From Clostridia bacterium (lineage in GTDB: Bacteria; Bacillota_A; Clostridia; Christensenellales; CAG-138), in contig JAFPXU010000122.1 of assembly GCA_017394605.1 (NCBI GenBank), positions 1-10,201 on the forward strand: 10,201 bases of DNA, written 5' to 3'. Under the pieces are notes generated by a model. That model was not told the origin of the DNA, ran no database searches, and saw nothing but the letters and a program-made list of their open reading frames with translations. Made by a program: the position numbers and the translations under genes. Shown in pieces: positions 1 to 5,188 of the stretch (position 1 is its first letter; every line of letters starts with the position of its first letter).

Positions 1-133
1 ACTGGAAGGATTCAACAACAGGATCAAAGTGCTGAAGCGGATCGGATATGGTTACAGAGATGATCGATACTTCTTTACCTTGATTCGCTACCACTCGATC
101 TCCGATATTTATGATTTCCACAATTTTCCGTGA
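1..133 (+). CDS. ISL3-family transposase, C-terminal fragment
   Basis: This is the last 43 codons of a reading frame that enters from the left edge and stops at TGA 131-133. It reads LEGFNNRIKVLKRIGYGYRD and continues to a C-terminal HNFP. The 'EG-NN-IK--KR--YGYR' pattern is the well-known C-terminal signature of ISL3 (DDE) transposases, which cut and rejoin the ends of their element. The stop codon lies inside the terminal inverted repeat at 115-142, so the gene runs right up to the right end of the element. A second element of the same type begins at the other end of the window, in the same orientation. The family call rests on the motif as seen. Whether the full gene is intact cannot be judged because only the end is visible. 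Confidence 0.85.
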   Translation, partial: LEGFNNRIKVLKRIGYGYRDDRYFFTLIRYHSISDIYDFHNFP

Positions 134-142
134 AGAGCCTAA
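115..142 (+). repeat. Right terminal inverted repeat of the left ISL3 element
   Basis: Read on the minus strand this segment is TTAG-GC-TCTTCACGGA-AAAT-TGTGGAAA. It matches 9957-9984 read on the plus strand (TTAG-AA-TCTTCACGGA-TTTA-TGTGGAAA) over 22 of 28 positions with no gaps. It follows the transposase end directly, as expected of the right inverted repeat. The GGCTCTTC-like outer sequence fits the ISL3 family. The exact terminus is uncertain by a few bases, and no 8-base target duplication can be checked because the left end lies outside the window. Confidence 0.8.
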
Positions 143-171
143 TAATTCAAACATGGTTTGCAGTGACAATG

Positions 172-180
172 TGGTATAAT
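172..180 (+). promoter_or_regulatory. Extended -10 promoter of the xdhC-family gene
   Basis: TGG-TATAAT is a perfect -10 hexamer with the upstream TG of an extended -10 element. No good -35 hexamer is found 16-18 bases upstream. Transcription would begin near 187, giving a leader of about 55 bases. The leader contains a small hairpin (CCGCT 204-208 with AGCGG 214-218) before the ribosome binding site at 225-231. The -10 lies only about 30 bases outside the end of the ISL3 element. Confidence 0.55.
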
Positions 181-242
181 TGTCTACAATTCAGAAAGAA
201 TCCCCGCTGCATCAGCGGAGGTTCGGAAGGGATATTATCATC

Positions 243-1265
243 ATGAAAGAACTCTTTTCCAGAATGGCAGGCGCGCTGAGGCGCGGCGAGAATCTCGTTC
301 TCTGCAGCATCATCGCGAGTTCCGGTTCTACTCCGAGGGGAACAGGCGCCAAAATGGTCCTCTTCTCTGACGGCAGCACGTTCGGAACGGTCGGCGGAGG
401 AGCCGTCGAATTTGAATCCATCAAGCTGGCAAAAAAAGCGCTGGAAGAACGGAGCGCCTTCACCGCAGGCTTCAATCTTTCCAAGAATCAGACCGCGGAT
501 ATCGGCATGATCTGCGGCGGTCAGGTAACCGTTTATTTTCAGTTCTTCGCGGGAAGCGACGAGATCTATATAGGATTGTTCGATAGGATCGTCTCTCTGT
601 TCGGCATGCAGAAGAGCAGCTGGCTCGTGACCAGGATCGGTAACGGCGGAGCAGACCGGACCGGACTGTTCATCGAGGGAAAAGGGCTTCTGAACATGGA
701 CGAAAAGGATGAGGATGCCATATCCGGTCTTCTGAAATCCCGCTCTGTCCTCACCTCCGGAGATCCTTCCTATTATGTCGAGCCCCTCACCACCGCCGGC
801 ATCGTCTATGTGTTCGGCGGGGGTCATGTTTCCCAGCAGCTCGTTCCGGTTCTCGCGCATGTCGGCTTCTCCGTCGCCGTATTCGAGGACAGACCGGAGT
901 TCTGCACAAAAGAACTCTTCCCGGACGCTGTCCGGCTCATCAAGGGAGATTTCAAAAACATCTCCGAATCGATCAGCGTGACCGGCCGCGACTACGCGGT
1001 CATCGTCACGCGCGGTCATCAGGCAGACTTTGACGTCCTCCGTCAGATGCTGCTTACGGACGCCGCGTATATCGGGATGATTGGAAGCCGTCACAAGATC
1101 GCTGCGACCTATGACCGTCTCTCGGATGAAAAGACCCGGGAAGAAGCCTTAAGGCGGGTCCATGCTCCGATCGGTCTTCCGATCGGGGGCGAAACCCCGG
1201 CGGAGATCGCCATCAGCATCGCAGGCGAGCTGATAGCGCAGCGCGCCGGCCTGTACAGCAAGTAA
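243..1265 (+). CDS. xdhC: XdhC/CoxI-family molybdenum hydroxylase maturation protein
   Basis: A 340-residue soluble protein with both halves of the XdhC/CoxI family. The N-terminal domain (about 8-100) carries ASSGSTPRGTGAKM and GTVGGGAVE. The C-terminal Rossmann domain (about 186-335) carries VYVFGGGHVSQQL, a VTRGHQAD motif, the IGMIGSR motif and a closing HAPIGLPIGGETPAEIAISI. Family members deliver or sulfurate the molybdenum cofactor for xanthine-dehydrogenase-type hydroxylases, which they are not part of. I chose ATG 243 because GGAAGGG at 225-231 precedes it. The open frame reaches back to a TTG at 180 inside the promoter -10, which is not a credible start. The gene stands alone between the IS end and its own terminator. 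Its natural partners, the hydroxylase subunits, are not in this window. Guanine and adenine deaminases nearby suggest a xanthine or hypoxanthine hydroxylase as client; that is inference. Confidence 0.9.
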   Translation: MKELFSRMAGALRRGENLVLCSIIASSGSTPRGTGAKMVLFSDGSTFGTVGGGAVEFESIKLAKKALEERSAFTAGFNLSKNQTADIGMICGGQVTVYFQFFAGSDEIYIGLFDRIVSLFGMQKSSWLVTRIGNGGADRTGLFIEGKGLLNMDEKDEDAISGLLKSRSVLTSGDPSYYVEPLTTAGIVYVFGGGHVSQQLVPVLAHVGFSVAVFEDRPEFCTKELFPDAVRLIKGDFKNISESISVTGRDYAVIVTRGHQADFDVLRQMLLTDAAYIGMIGSRHKIAATYDRLSDEKTREEALRRVHAPIGLPIGGETPAEIAISIAGELIAQRAGLYSK

Positions 1266-1285
1266 TTCCATTGGAAGATGACGAA

Positions 1286-1316
1286 AGGACCGCTGTCGCC
1301 AGCGGTCCTGTTTTTG
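1286..1316 (+). terminator. Rho-independent terminator after xdhC
   Basis: A perfect 10-bp stem, AGGACCGCTG (1286-1295) with CAGCGGTCCT (1300-1309), has a 4-base loop and is followed by GTTTTTG. It lies 20 bases after the xdhC stop codon. It also separates xdhC from the convergent membrane-protein gene, although the reverse strand has only a short T run. Confidence 0.9.
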
Positions 1317-1331
1317 ATTTCTTTCCCCTGT

Positions 1332-2000
1332 TCAGATGACGCCGAGCGGGATCAGCACGATCAGTAGCAGCGCGACCAGGCTCCAGAGGCAGATCAGAAA
1401 TGTTTTCCGTTTTTTCGGCTCCCAGTCCGGCACATAATTGCTCGCGAGGAAAAACGGAATGTACGTCGTCACGAATACAGGCAGTACGCCCCACCAGCGA
1501 TAGACCCAGATAAAGGAGTGGTTGGAAGTGCCCGCAAGGAACGACTCAAACAGTGCAAACAGCGCAGCCATCTGAAGCATCCCGACCAGCTTGCAGCTGA
1601 CTCCCTTTTTTCCGTTGCGCGCGAAATACCGGGTGGAAGTATCCTGCGGCATCATTTTGTAAGAGATGATCCCTGCGAGTGAAAACATCATGGAAAGCTC
1701 CCAGGATACGCCGATCAGAAGGATAAACGTTGTCGACGAGTTGCTGACCGACCATAGCGGATAGCCTGTAATATGGCCGATCACGGCGTTCGCAATCTCA
1801 TACAGCCAGTGAACCCCGTAAAGCGCGAGTCCGGCATAGACCGCCTTATAGTTTTTGTTGTGAATCTCCGTCCAGTAAACATAGAATACGACGGCAAGGA
1901 TAAAAATGAACGTCCAGTTGAAGTTTTCCGTGCTTCTGACGGCAATGGCGTCAACAAGGCTCTTGGCCTCCTGCGAGCCGTCTCCCCAGAATATGAACAT
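1332..2000 (-). CDS. Six-helix integral membrane protein of unknown function
   Basis: A 222-residue polytopic membrane protein that I do not recognise. Hydrophobic segments fall at about 27-43, 53-78, 90-114, 135-156, 168-188 and 199-220. There is no signal peptide. Charged loops (KKGVSCK near 131-137, WEPKKRKT near 193-200) suggest cytoplasmic connectors. Polar residues lie within or beside helices: a TEIHNKNY stretch after helix 1, HWLYEIAN in helix 2, SWELSMMFS in helix 3 and FESFLAG at the end of helix 4. The recurring in-helix Glu and the Trp/Tyr residues suggest a binding pocket or a bound cofactor, but no known catalytic motif is visible. The start is ATG 2000, because GGGGGAG lies 7-8 bases upstream. 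The TTG seven codons earlier would place that binding site inside the gene. A promoter lies at 2092-2120. The gene is convergent with xdhC. Confidence 0.8.
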   Translation of the reverse strand: MFIFWGDGSQEAKSLVDAIAVRSTENFNWTFIFILAVVFYVYWTEIHNKNYKAVYAGLALYGVHWLYEIANAVIGHITGYPLWSVSNSSTTFILLIGVSWELSMMFSLAGIISYKMMPQDTSTRYFARNGKKGVSCKLVGMLQMAALFALFESFLAGTSNHSFIWVYRWWGVLPVFVTTYIPFFLASNYVPDWEPKKRKTFLICLWSLVALLLIVLIPLGVI

Positions 2001-2091
2001 AGTGCTCTCCCCCTGATTCAAAAGTATATGGTTTTAAACTCGAGACATAATAGGGATATGGACCATACGGGACCGGTGTGTTCTACTTTCC

Positions 2092-2120
2092 TTTATACCA
2101 GTCCCGCACGGTTTATTCAA
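2092..2120 (-). promoter_or_regulatory. Promoter of the membrane-protein gene, with a repeat arm in the spacer
   Basis: On the minus strand TTGAAT (2120-2115) and TATAAA (2097-2092) are separated by 17 bases, and TGG precedes the -10 (extended -10). Transcription would start near 2085, giving a leader of about 85 bases before the ATG at 2000. The spacer contains GTGCGGGA, one arm of an inverted repeat whose other arm is at 2156-2163, so the site may be an operator. Confidence 0.55.
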
Positions 2121-2163
2121 GTATCGCGTGATTCCATCCGTTCTGCAGACGGAAAGTGCGGGA
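2102..2163. repeat. Inverted repeat around the membrane-protein promoter
   Basis: TCCCGCAC (2102-2109) and GTGCGGGA (2156-2163) are perfect 8-base arms 54 bases apart, about five helical turns. One arm is in the promoter spacer and the other is upstream of the -35. Nested between them is a second short inverted repeat, TCCGT (2137-2141) and ACGGA (2149-2153). It could be paired repressor sites or an RNA hairpin if the region is transcribed. The sequence alone does not decide. Confidence 0.45.
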
Positions 2164-2181
2164 AACGGGTTTTTCTAAAAC

Positions 2182-2220
2182 AAAAAAAGACACCCTATTT
2201 GATCAAAACAGGGAGTCTTT
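2182..2220 (-). terminator. Terminator of the tRNA-Val / 6S / tRNA-Gln operon
   Basis: Reading the minus strand, AAAGAC-T-CCCT pairs with AGGG-T-GTCTTT around an AT-rich centre that is itself self-complementary (TTTGATCAAA). A run of T residues follows at 2188-2182. It lies just 4 bases after the CCA end of tRNA-Gln. The symmetric A/T flanks might also let it stop transcription arriving from the other direction. Confidence 0.8.
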
Positions 2221-2223
2221 CCG

Positions 2224-2297
2224 TGGCTGCGGAACTAGGATTCGAACCTAGACAACACGAGTCAGAGTCGTGGGTGCTACCATTACACAATTCCGCA
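2224..2297 (-). tRNA. tRNA-Gln (anticodon CTG)
   Basis: This 74-base gene has an encoded CCA. The acceptor stem TGCGGAA/TTCCGCA starts with the U1-A72 pair characteristic of tRNA-Gln. The D arm holds AATGGTAGCA. The anticodon stem CACGA/TCGTG encloses CTCTGAC, giving anticodon CTG (codon CAG). The T arm is CTAGG-TTCGAAT-CCTAG, and the discriminator is G. It lies 13 bases after the 6S-like RNA and just before the terminator, so it is likely the last product of one transcript. Confidence 0.95.
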
Positions 2298-2310
2298 TGG
2301 CTGTTTTAGA

Positions 2311-2491
2311 GGATTCCCGAAGTGCCGTCTGTCTTTGCTATAACACCCGCCTCAAGGGCAGGTGGGTGCACTGTGATTGTTTCAGCCTTCCTGCTTAAAA
2401 AGCTGGCATGGCATCCGCGTTTCAACAAATGCTCCCGGCATAATCGTGAGGGTTTATAGCCGTAAAGACATAACGCACACTGCAGGAAACC
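2311..2491 (-). ncRNA. ssrS: 6S RNA-like gene (regulator of RNA polymerase)
   Basis: About 181 bases between two tRNA genes fold on the minus strand as one long bulged hairpin, as 6S RNA does. The closing stem pairs GGUUUCC (2491-2485) with GGAAUCC (2317-2311), then TGTCTTT with AAAGACA, then GCTATAA with TTATAGC, then ACCC with GGGT, with small bulges between. A large open central region follows. The apical stem is GCC-aug-CC-a-GCUU closed by AAGC-a-GG-aa-GGC around a UUU loop. The AUG/AA internal loop at that place, the GGCUGAAAC stretch after it, and CACCCACCU plus a small CCU/AGG hairpin on the 3' side of the bubble all resemble known 6S RNAs. 6S RNA mimics an open promoter and sequesters the housekeeping RNA polymerase holoenzyme in stationary phase. 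The fold was worked out by eye. The ends are set by the outermost stem and may be off by several bases. Confidence 0.75.
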
Positions 2492-2496
2492 TGCGA

Positions 2497-2573
2497 TGGT
2501 GGGATTAGTTGGAATCGAACCAACGACCTCTACGATGTCAACGTAGCGCTCTAACCAGCTGAGCTATAACCCC
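2497..2573 (-). tRNA. tRNA-Val (anticodon GAC)
   Basis: This 77-base gene has an encoded CCA. The acceptor stem GGGGTTA/TAATCCC contains one G-U pair. The D arm is the canonical GCTCAGCTGGTTAGAGC. The anticodon stem CTACG/CGTAG encloses TTGACAT, giving anticodon GAC (codon GTC). The T arm is GTTGG-TTCGATT-CCAAC and the discriminator is A. It is the first gene of the stable-RNA operon, with its promoter 14 bases upstream and the 6S-like RNA beginning about 5 bases after its CCA. Confidence 0.96.
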
Positions 2574-2586
2574 TTGCGCACATACT

Positions 2587-2614
2587 ATTATACACAGGGG
2601 CAAGGAAAATGCAA
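2587..2614 (-). promoter_or_regulatory. Promoter of the tRNA-Val / 6S / tRNA-Gln operon
   Basis: On the minus strand TTGCAT (2614-2609) and a perfect TATAAT (2592-2587) are separated by 16 bases. The tRNA-Val 5' end is 14 bases downstream, leaving a very short leader, as usual for stable-RNA promoters. No other promoter is evident before the 6S-like gene or tRNA-Gln. Confidence 0.75.
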
Positions 2615-2650
2615 GAAAAAATTTTGGCTCCCCGGGCCGGTTCCATACGC

Positions 2651-2667
2651 CCGTTCCGCATGAACGG
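2651..2667. repeat. Short inverted repeat between divergent promoters
   Basis: CCGTTC (2651-2656) and GAACGG (2662-2667) form a perfect 6-base palindrome with a CGCAT centre. It lies between the minus-strand stable-RNA promoter and the plus-strand promoter at 2676-2705. A dimeric regulator site is possible, and chance is also possible at this length. Confidence 0.3.
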
Positions 2668-2675
2668 ATTGTATC

Positions 2676-2705
2676 TTGCCCGGTCAGGATCCCTTTTGCT
2701 ATGAT
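2676..2705 (+). promoter_or_regulatory. Promoter of the zinc-ribbon-like membrane-protein gene
   Basis: TTGCCC (2676-2681) and TATGAT (2700-2705) are separated by 18 bases, and TGC precedes the -10 (extended -10). Transcription would start near 2712, about 30 bases before the chosen ATG at 2742. Confidence 0.5.
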
Positions 2706-2741
2706 GAATACAAATCAGGCATGGATTCCGGAGGTATGGTT

Positions 2742-3323
2742 ATGGCAGCATGCATACGCTGTTCCAGGGAAAACGCGGAATACGAAAATACGTTCCTCGT
2801 TGTGATGAAGGACACATCCGCGGAAGGGGGGCTCGCAGGCTCCTCCGACAATTCGATCGCGACCGAAACAGAGCACCTGGACGGAGCAGCCGTGTTCGGC
2901 ATCTGCAGTGACTGCCACGGAAAGTCCGCGAAAGCGACCGTCCGGACCGCCGCCGTCGTGATGAGCGCCATGGGCGTGCTTCTGAGCGTAGGATCCCATC
3001 TGAGCGTCCTGCTCGTGCTTGCCATCGGGATCGGCGGATTTCTGGCAGGCGGAGGAATCAGCTACCTCTACTGCTACAGATTCAGCCAGCGGTCCCAGGC
3101 GCTCGATGAAATACTCGAGCATATTCAGGAGGCGTACACGGTCGCGGGAGAGAAAAAGATCCGCCTGTTCATTCCTGTCGGGGACGGAATGTACAAAAGC
3201 GAATCCGGATTCCGGTTCAGAAACCGCCTTCTGTCAAAGGAAATGGCCGGCAGGATCTATCATGAACTGATCGAAAACGGCGAATGGAAAACATATGCCG
3301 GAGAGCATCTGTTAAACGGCTGA
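2742..3323 (+). CDS. Zinc-ribbon-like two-helix membrane protein of unknown function
   Basis: A 193-residue protein that I do not recognise. The N-terminal part has two CxxC pairs (CIRC at 4-7 and CSDC at 55-58), spaced as in a zinc ribbon or treble clef with a 47-residue insert. Two membrane helices follow at about 67-83 and 87-112, the second being Gly-rich (IGIGGFLAGGGISY). A charged cytoplasmic C-terminal domain covers about 113-193 and has a helix (QALDEILEHIQEAY) and a basic stretch (RFRNRLLSKEMAGRIYHELIENGEW). GGAGG at 2730-2734 lies 7 bases before ATG 2742, which decides the start. ATG 2736 is too close to it. The 3' end overlaps the guanine deaminase gene on the other strand by 12 bases, and no terminator separates them. 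A membrane-anchored sensor or assembly protein is possible but unsupported. Confidence 0.75.
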   Translation: MAACIRCSRENAEYENTFLVVMKDTSAEGGLAGSSDNSIATETEHLDGAAVFGICSDCHGKSAKATVRTAAVVMSAMGVLLSVGSHLSVLLVLAIGIGGFLAGGGISYLYCYRFSQRSQALDEILEHIQEAYTVAGEKKIRLFIPVGDGMYKSESGFRFRNRLLSKEMAGRIYHELIENGEWKTYAGEHLLNG

Positions 3324-4583
3324 TCCGACCACCTTTTCCCCATCGCTGTATACAGCGGCAATACTGTTTTCATCCATCAGATAAACGGCGCGTTCCAGTC
3401 TCTCCTGAAGCGTCAGGTTATCGTTCTTCGGAAAGCCGCTCTCATCCACCACAACCGCATGCAGACGATCTCCTGCGGCGAATCCGTTCCCGGCGCCGAA
3501 ATATCGCGCGCCCGCAGTCGTCCCGAGATAATATGCCTCCGTGACCTGGAGGAAGCGCTCCTCCCAGCCGCTCTGTATGCGTCTGGACTTGGAGGTGCGG
3601 ATCGCGCCGGTCATCACGCGGTTCATGTGATAATCCGCTCCGCCCGCGATATCGCTTCCGAGCGCGACCCAGTTCCCTTCATCCAGCATCCGCGCCATGG
3701 GAAACTGTCCGCTGCATACATTGACATTGGAATCGGGGCAGTGCACGGCGAGCACGTTGCGTTCCCGCATCACCTGTCTCTCGCGTTCACCCGACCAGAT
3801 GCAGTGCGCCATGACGGTATGATCTCCGAACAATCCGAATTTATCGTAGGTCTCCCAGTATTCGTCACAGTCCGGATGCAGTTTTCTCACCCATTCCATT
3901 TCCTGAAGATTCTCGGAAAGATGGGACTGGACATACAGTCCGTACTCTCTTGCGATCCTCCCGAGCTCCTTCATCAGAGTGTCAGAGCAGGACGGCGTGA
4001 AGCGGGGCGTTATGATCGGGCGGATCTTATGAAACCGCGCGCTTTCTTCAATGAAGCGGACCGTTTCGGAAACGGATTCCTCCGTGGTCTCCTGGTATCC
4101 CGGCGTCGCGTTCCGGTCCATGTTGACCTTCCCGACAAAGCCGGTGATGCCGGCTTTTTCCAGCTCTTCCATAAGAATCAGCGTCGCGTCCGTGTGCAAG
4201 GAAGAGAACATCACCACTCTGGTCGTCCCTGCCCGGATCAGATCCCGGGAAAGGTGCTTATATTGTTCGCGGGCGTAGTCCGAATCCTGATATTTCGCCT
4301 CATTGGGAAACGCATATGCCTGCAGCCAGTCAAGCAGCTGAAGATCCATGCCCATTCCGAGCATGGGATATTGCGGTGCGTGCAGATGCATATCGGAAAA
4401 GGACTGCAGAATGAGCTTCCCGCAGTAGTCTTCAACCGGAAGGTCCCGGTATTGTTCGGGCAGCACGGGGTACAGTCCGCGGATCACGCCGTTTTCCACT
4501 ACCATGTTCCCTTCCCGTACCGTTTCCAGTCTGTCCGGTTCCGATGCGGAAACAAAATCACCGCGCAGCACAAATGTTTTCAT
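3312..4583 (-). CDS. guaD: Guanine deaminase (amidohydrolase family)
   Basis: A 423-residue zinc amidohydrolase that converts guanine to xanthine and ammonia in the cytoplasm. Metal and catalytic motifs are in order: HLH (His66, His68), QSHLSEN (His221, Glu224), MAHC (His260) and GSDIAGG (Asp311). Guanine-deaminase-specific stretches include LQLLDWLQAYAFPNE after the HxH, PRFTPSCS near 193-200 and HCPDSNVNVCSGQFP near 281-295. Other amidohydrolases such as SsnA are related, but these stretches favour GuaD. The ATG overlaps the stop of the MocA-like gene as ATGA, so translation is likely coupled. A GGGAG lies upstream. It is the last gene of the operon. It runs 12 bases into the convergent zinc-ribbon gene, and I see no terminator. 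The product xanthine would feed a molybdenum hydroxylase or be salvaged. Confidence 0.9.
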   Translation of the reverse strand: MKTFVLRGDFVSASEPDRLETVREGNMVVENGVIRGLYPVLPEQYRDLPVEDYCGKLILQSFSDMHLHAPQYPMLGMGMDLQLLDWLQAYAFPNEAKYQDSDYAREQYKHLSRDLIRAGTTRVVMFSSLHTDATLILMEELEKAGITGFVGKVNMDRNATPGYQETTEESVSETVRFIEESARFHKIRPIITPRFTPSCSDTLMKELGRIAREYGLYVQSHLSENLQEMEWVRKLHPDCDEYWETYDKFGLFGDHTVMAHCIWSGERERQVMRERNVLAVHCPDSNVNVCSGQFPMARMLDEGNWVALGSDIAGGADYHMNRVMTGAIRTSKSRRIQSGWEERFLQVTEAYYLGTTAGARYFGAGNGFAAGDRLHAVVVDESGFPKNDNLTLQERLERAVYLMDENSIAAVYSDGEKVVGSAV

Positions 4584-5188
4584 CGTGTCGCTCCCTCTGT
4601 TCCGATATCCTCGGGCGTATCGATATCATACAGTTCTTCCGCCGCGGTCTCGACCGTCAGCAGCAGATCGGGATGTTTCGCTATGACGGCGCCGCCTCCG
4701 CGGTCTCCTTCCAGTTCCATCAGTTCCGGAACGATACCGATTGGGAAGATAACGGGATTTCCTCTCTTTCCGTCTTCTCGCGCGGGCGCCACGATTCTGT
4801 TCGGATGATCCGCGAACACATTCATGAGCTTTTGTACCGTGTCCGGAGAGAGCCCCGGCTGGTCACAGACTCCGAACAGAACGCCGTCCAGGATCCTGCC
4901 CTTTTCGACAGCGTTCAGGAAAAGGCTCTGGATTCCGATCCGGATGCTTGATGAAATACCGCGTTCCGGATGCGGATTGATCGGTACCGCGTCAAATCTG
5001 CCCGCAGCTGTCTCCTGCACCACCCGGTTATCCGCGTTTGTGACGAGCACGGAAACATCGAACTCCCGGGAAGCGTACACTCTGACGGTATGGCGGATCA
5101 GTGTATCCCCGTTGACCGGTTCCGCAAGTTTATTCCGTCCGAACCGTTTGGAGAGTCCTGCCGCAAGAAGAACGCACCCGATCCTCAT
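4580..5188 (-). CDS. mocA: MocA-like molybdenum cofactor cytidylyltransferase
   Basis: A 202-residue MobA-like nucleotidyltransferase. The N-terminus IGCVLLAAGLSKRFGRNKL is the nucleotide-binding loop with the usual LAAG and the Lys at 20. PERGISSSIRIGI (74-86), CDQP (108-111), GNPVIFP (143-149), GDRGGGAVI and the DIDTPED near the end follow in the order of the MocA/YgfJ branch. That branch attaches CMP to molybdopterin to give the cytosine-dinucleotide cofactor used by xanthine-dehydrogenase-type hydroxylases. A MobA role (GMP transfer) is less likely because of the SSSIR motif and the gene neighbours. ATG 5188 overlaps the hydantoinase stop as ATGA, and its own stop overlaps guaD in the same way. 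This cofactor gene is therefore locked between two amidohydrolases that need no molybdenum. Confidence 0.87.
   Translation of the reverse strand: MRIGCVLLAAGLSKRFGRNKLAEPVNGDTLIRHTVRVYASREFDVSVLVTNADNRVVQETAAGRFDAVPINPHPERGISSSIRIGIQSLFLNAVEKGRILDGVLFGVCDQPGLSPDTVQKLMNVFADHPNRIVAPAREDGKRGNPVIFPIGIVPELMELEGDRGGGAVIAKHPDLLLTVETAAEELYDIDTPEDIGTEGATR

Noticed and set aside
1773..2309. A 178-codon plus-strand open frame running through the promoter, the terminator and tRNA-Gln.
   Set aside because: It overlaps a tRNA, a terminator and the membrane-protein gene, so it is not a plausible protein.
3459..4808. A 449-codon plus-strand open frame opposite guaD and mocA, and similar long frames opposite hydA (5341-6627), xdhC (147-1094) and the aminotransferase (8830-9741).
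   Set aside because: All are shadows of genes with clear catalytic motifs on the other strand; none has a convincing ribosome binding site or recognisable domain.
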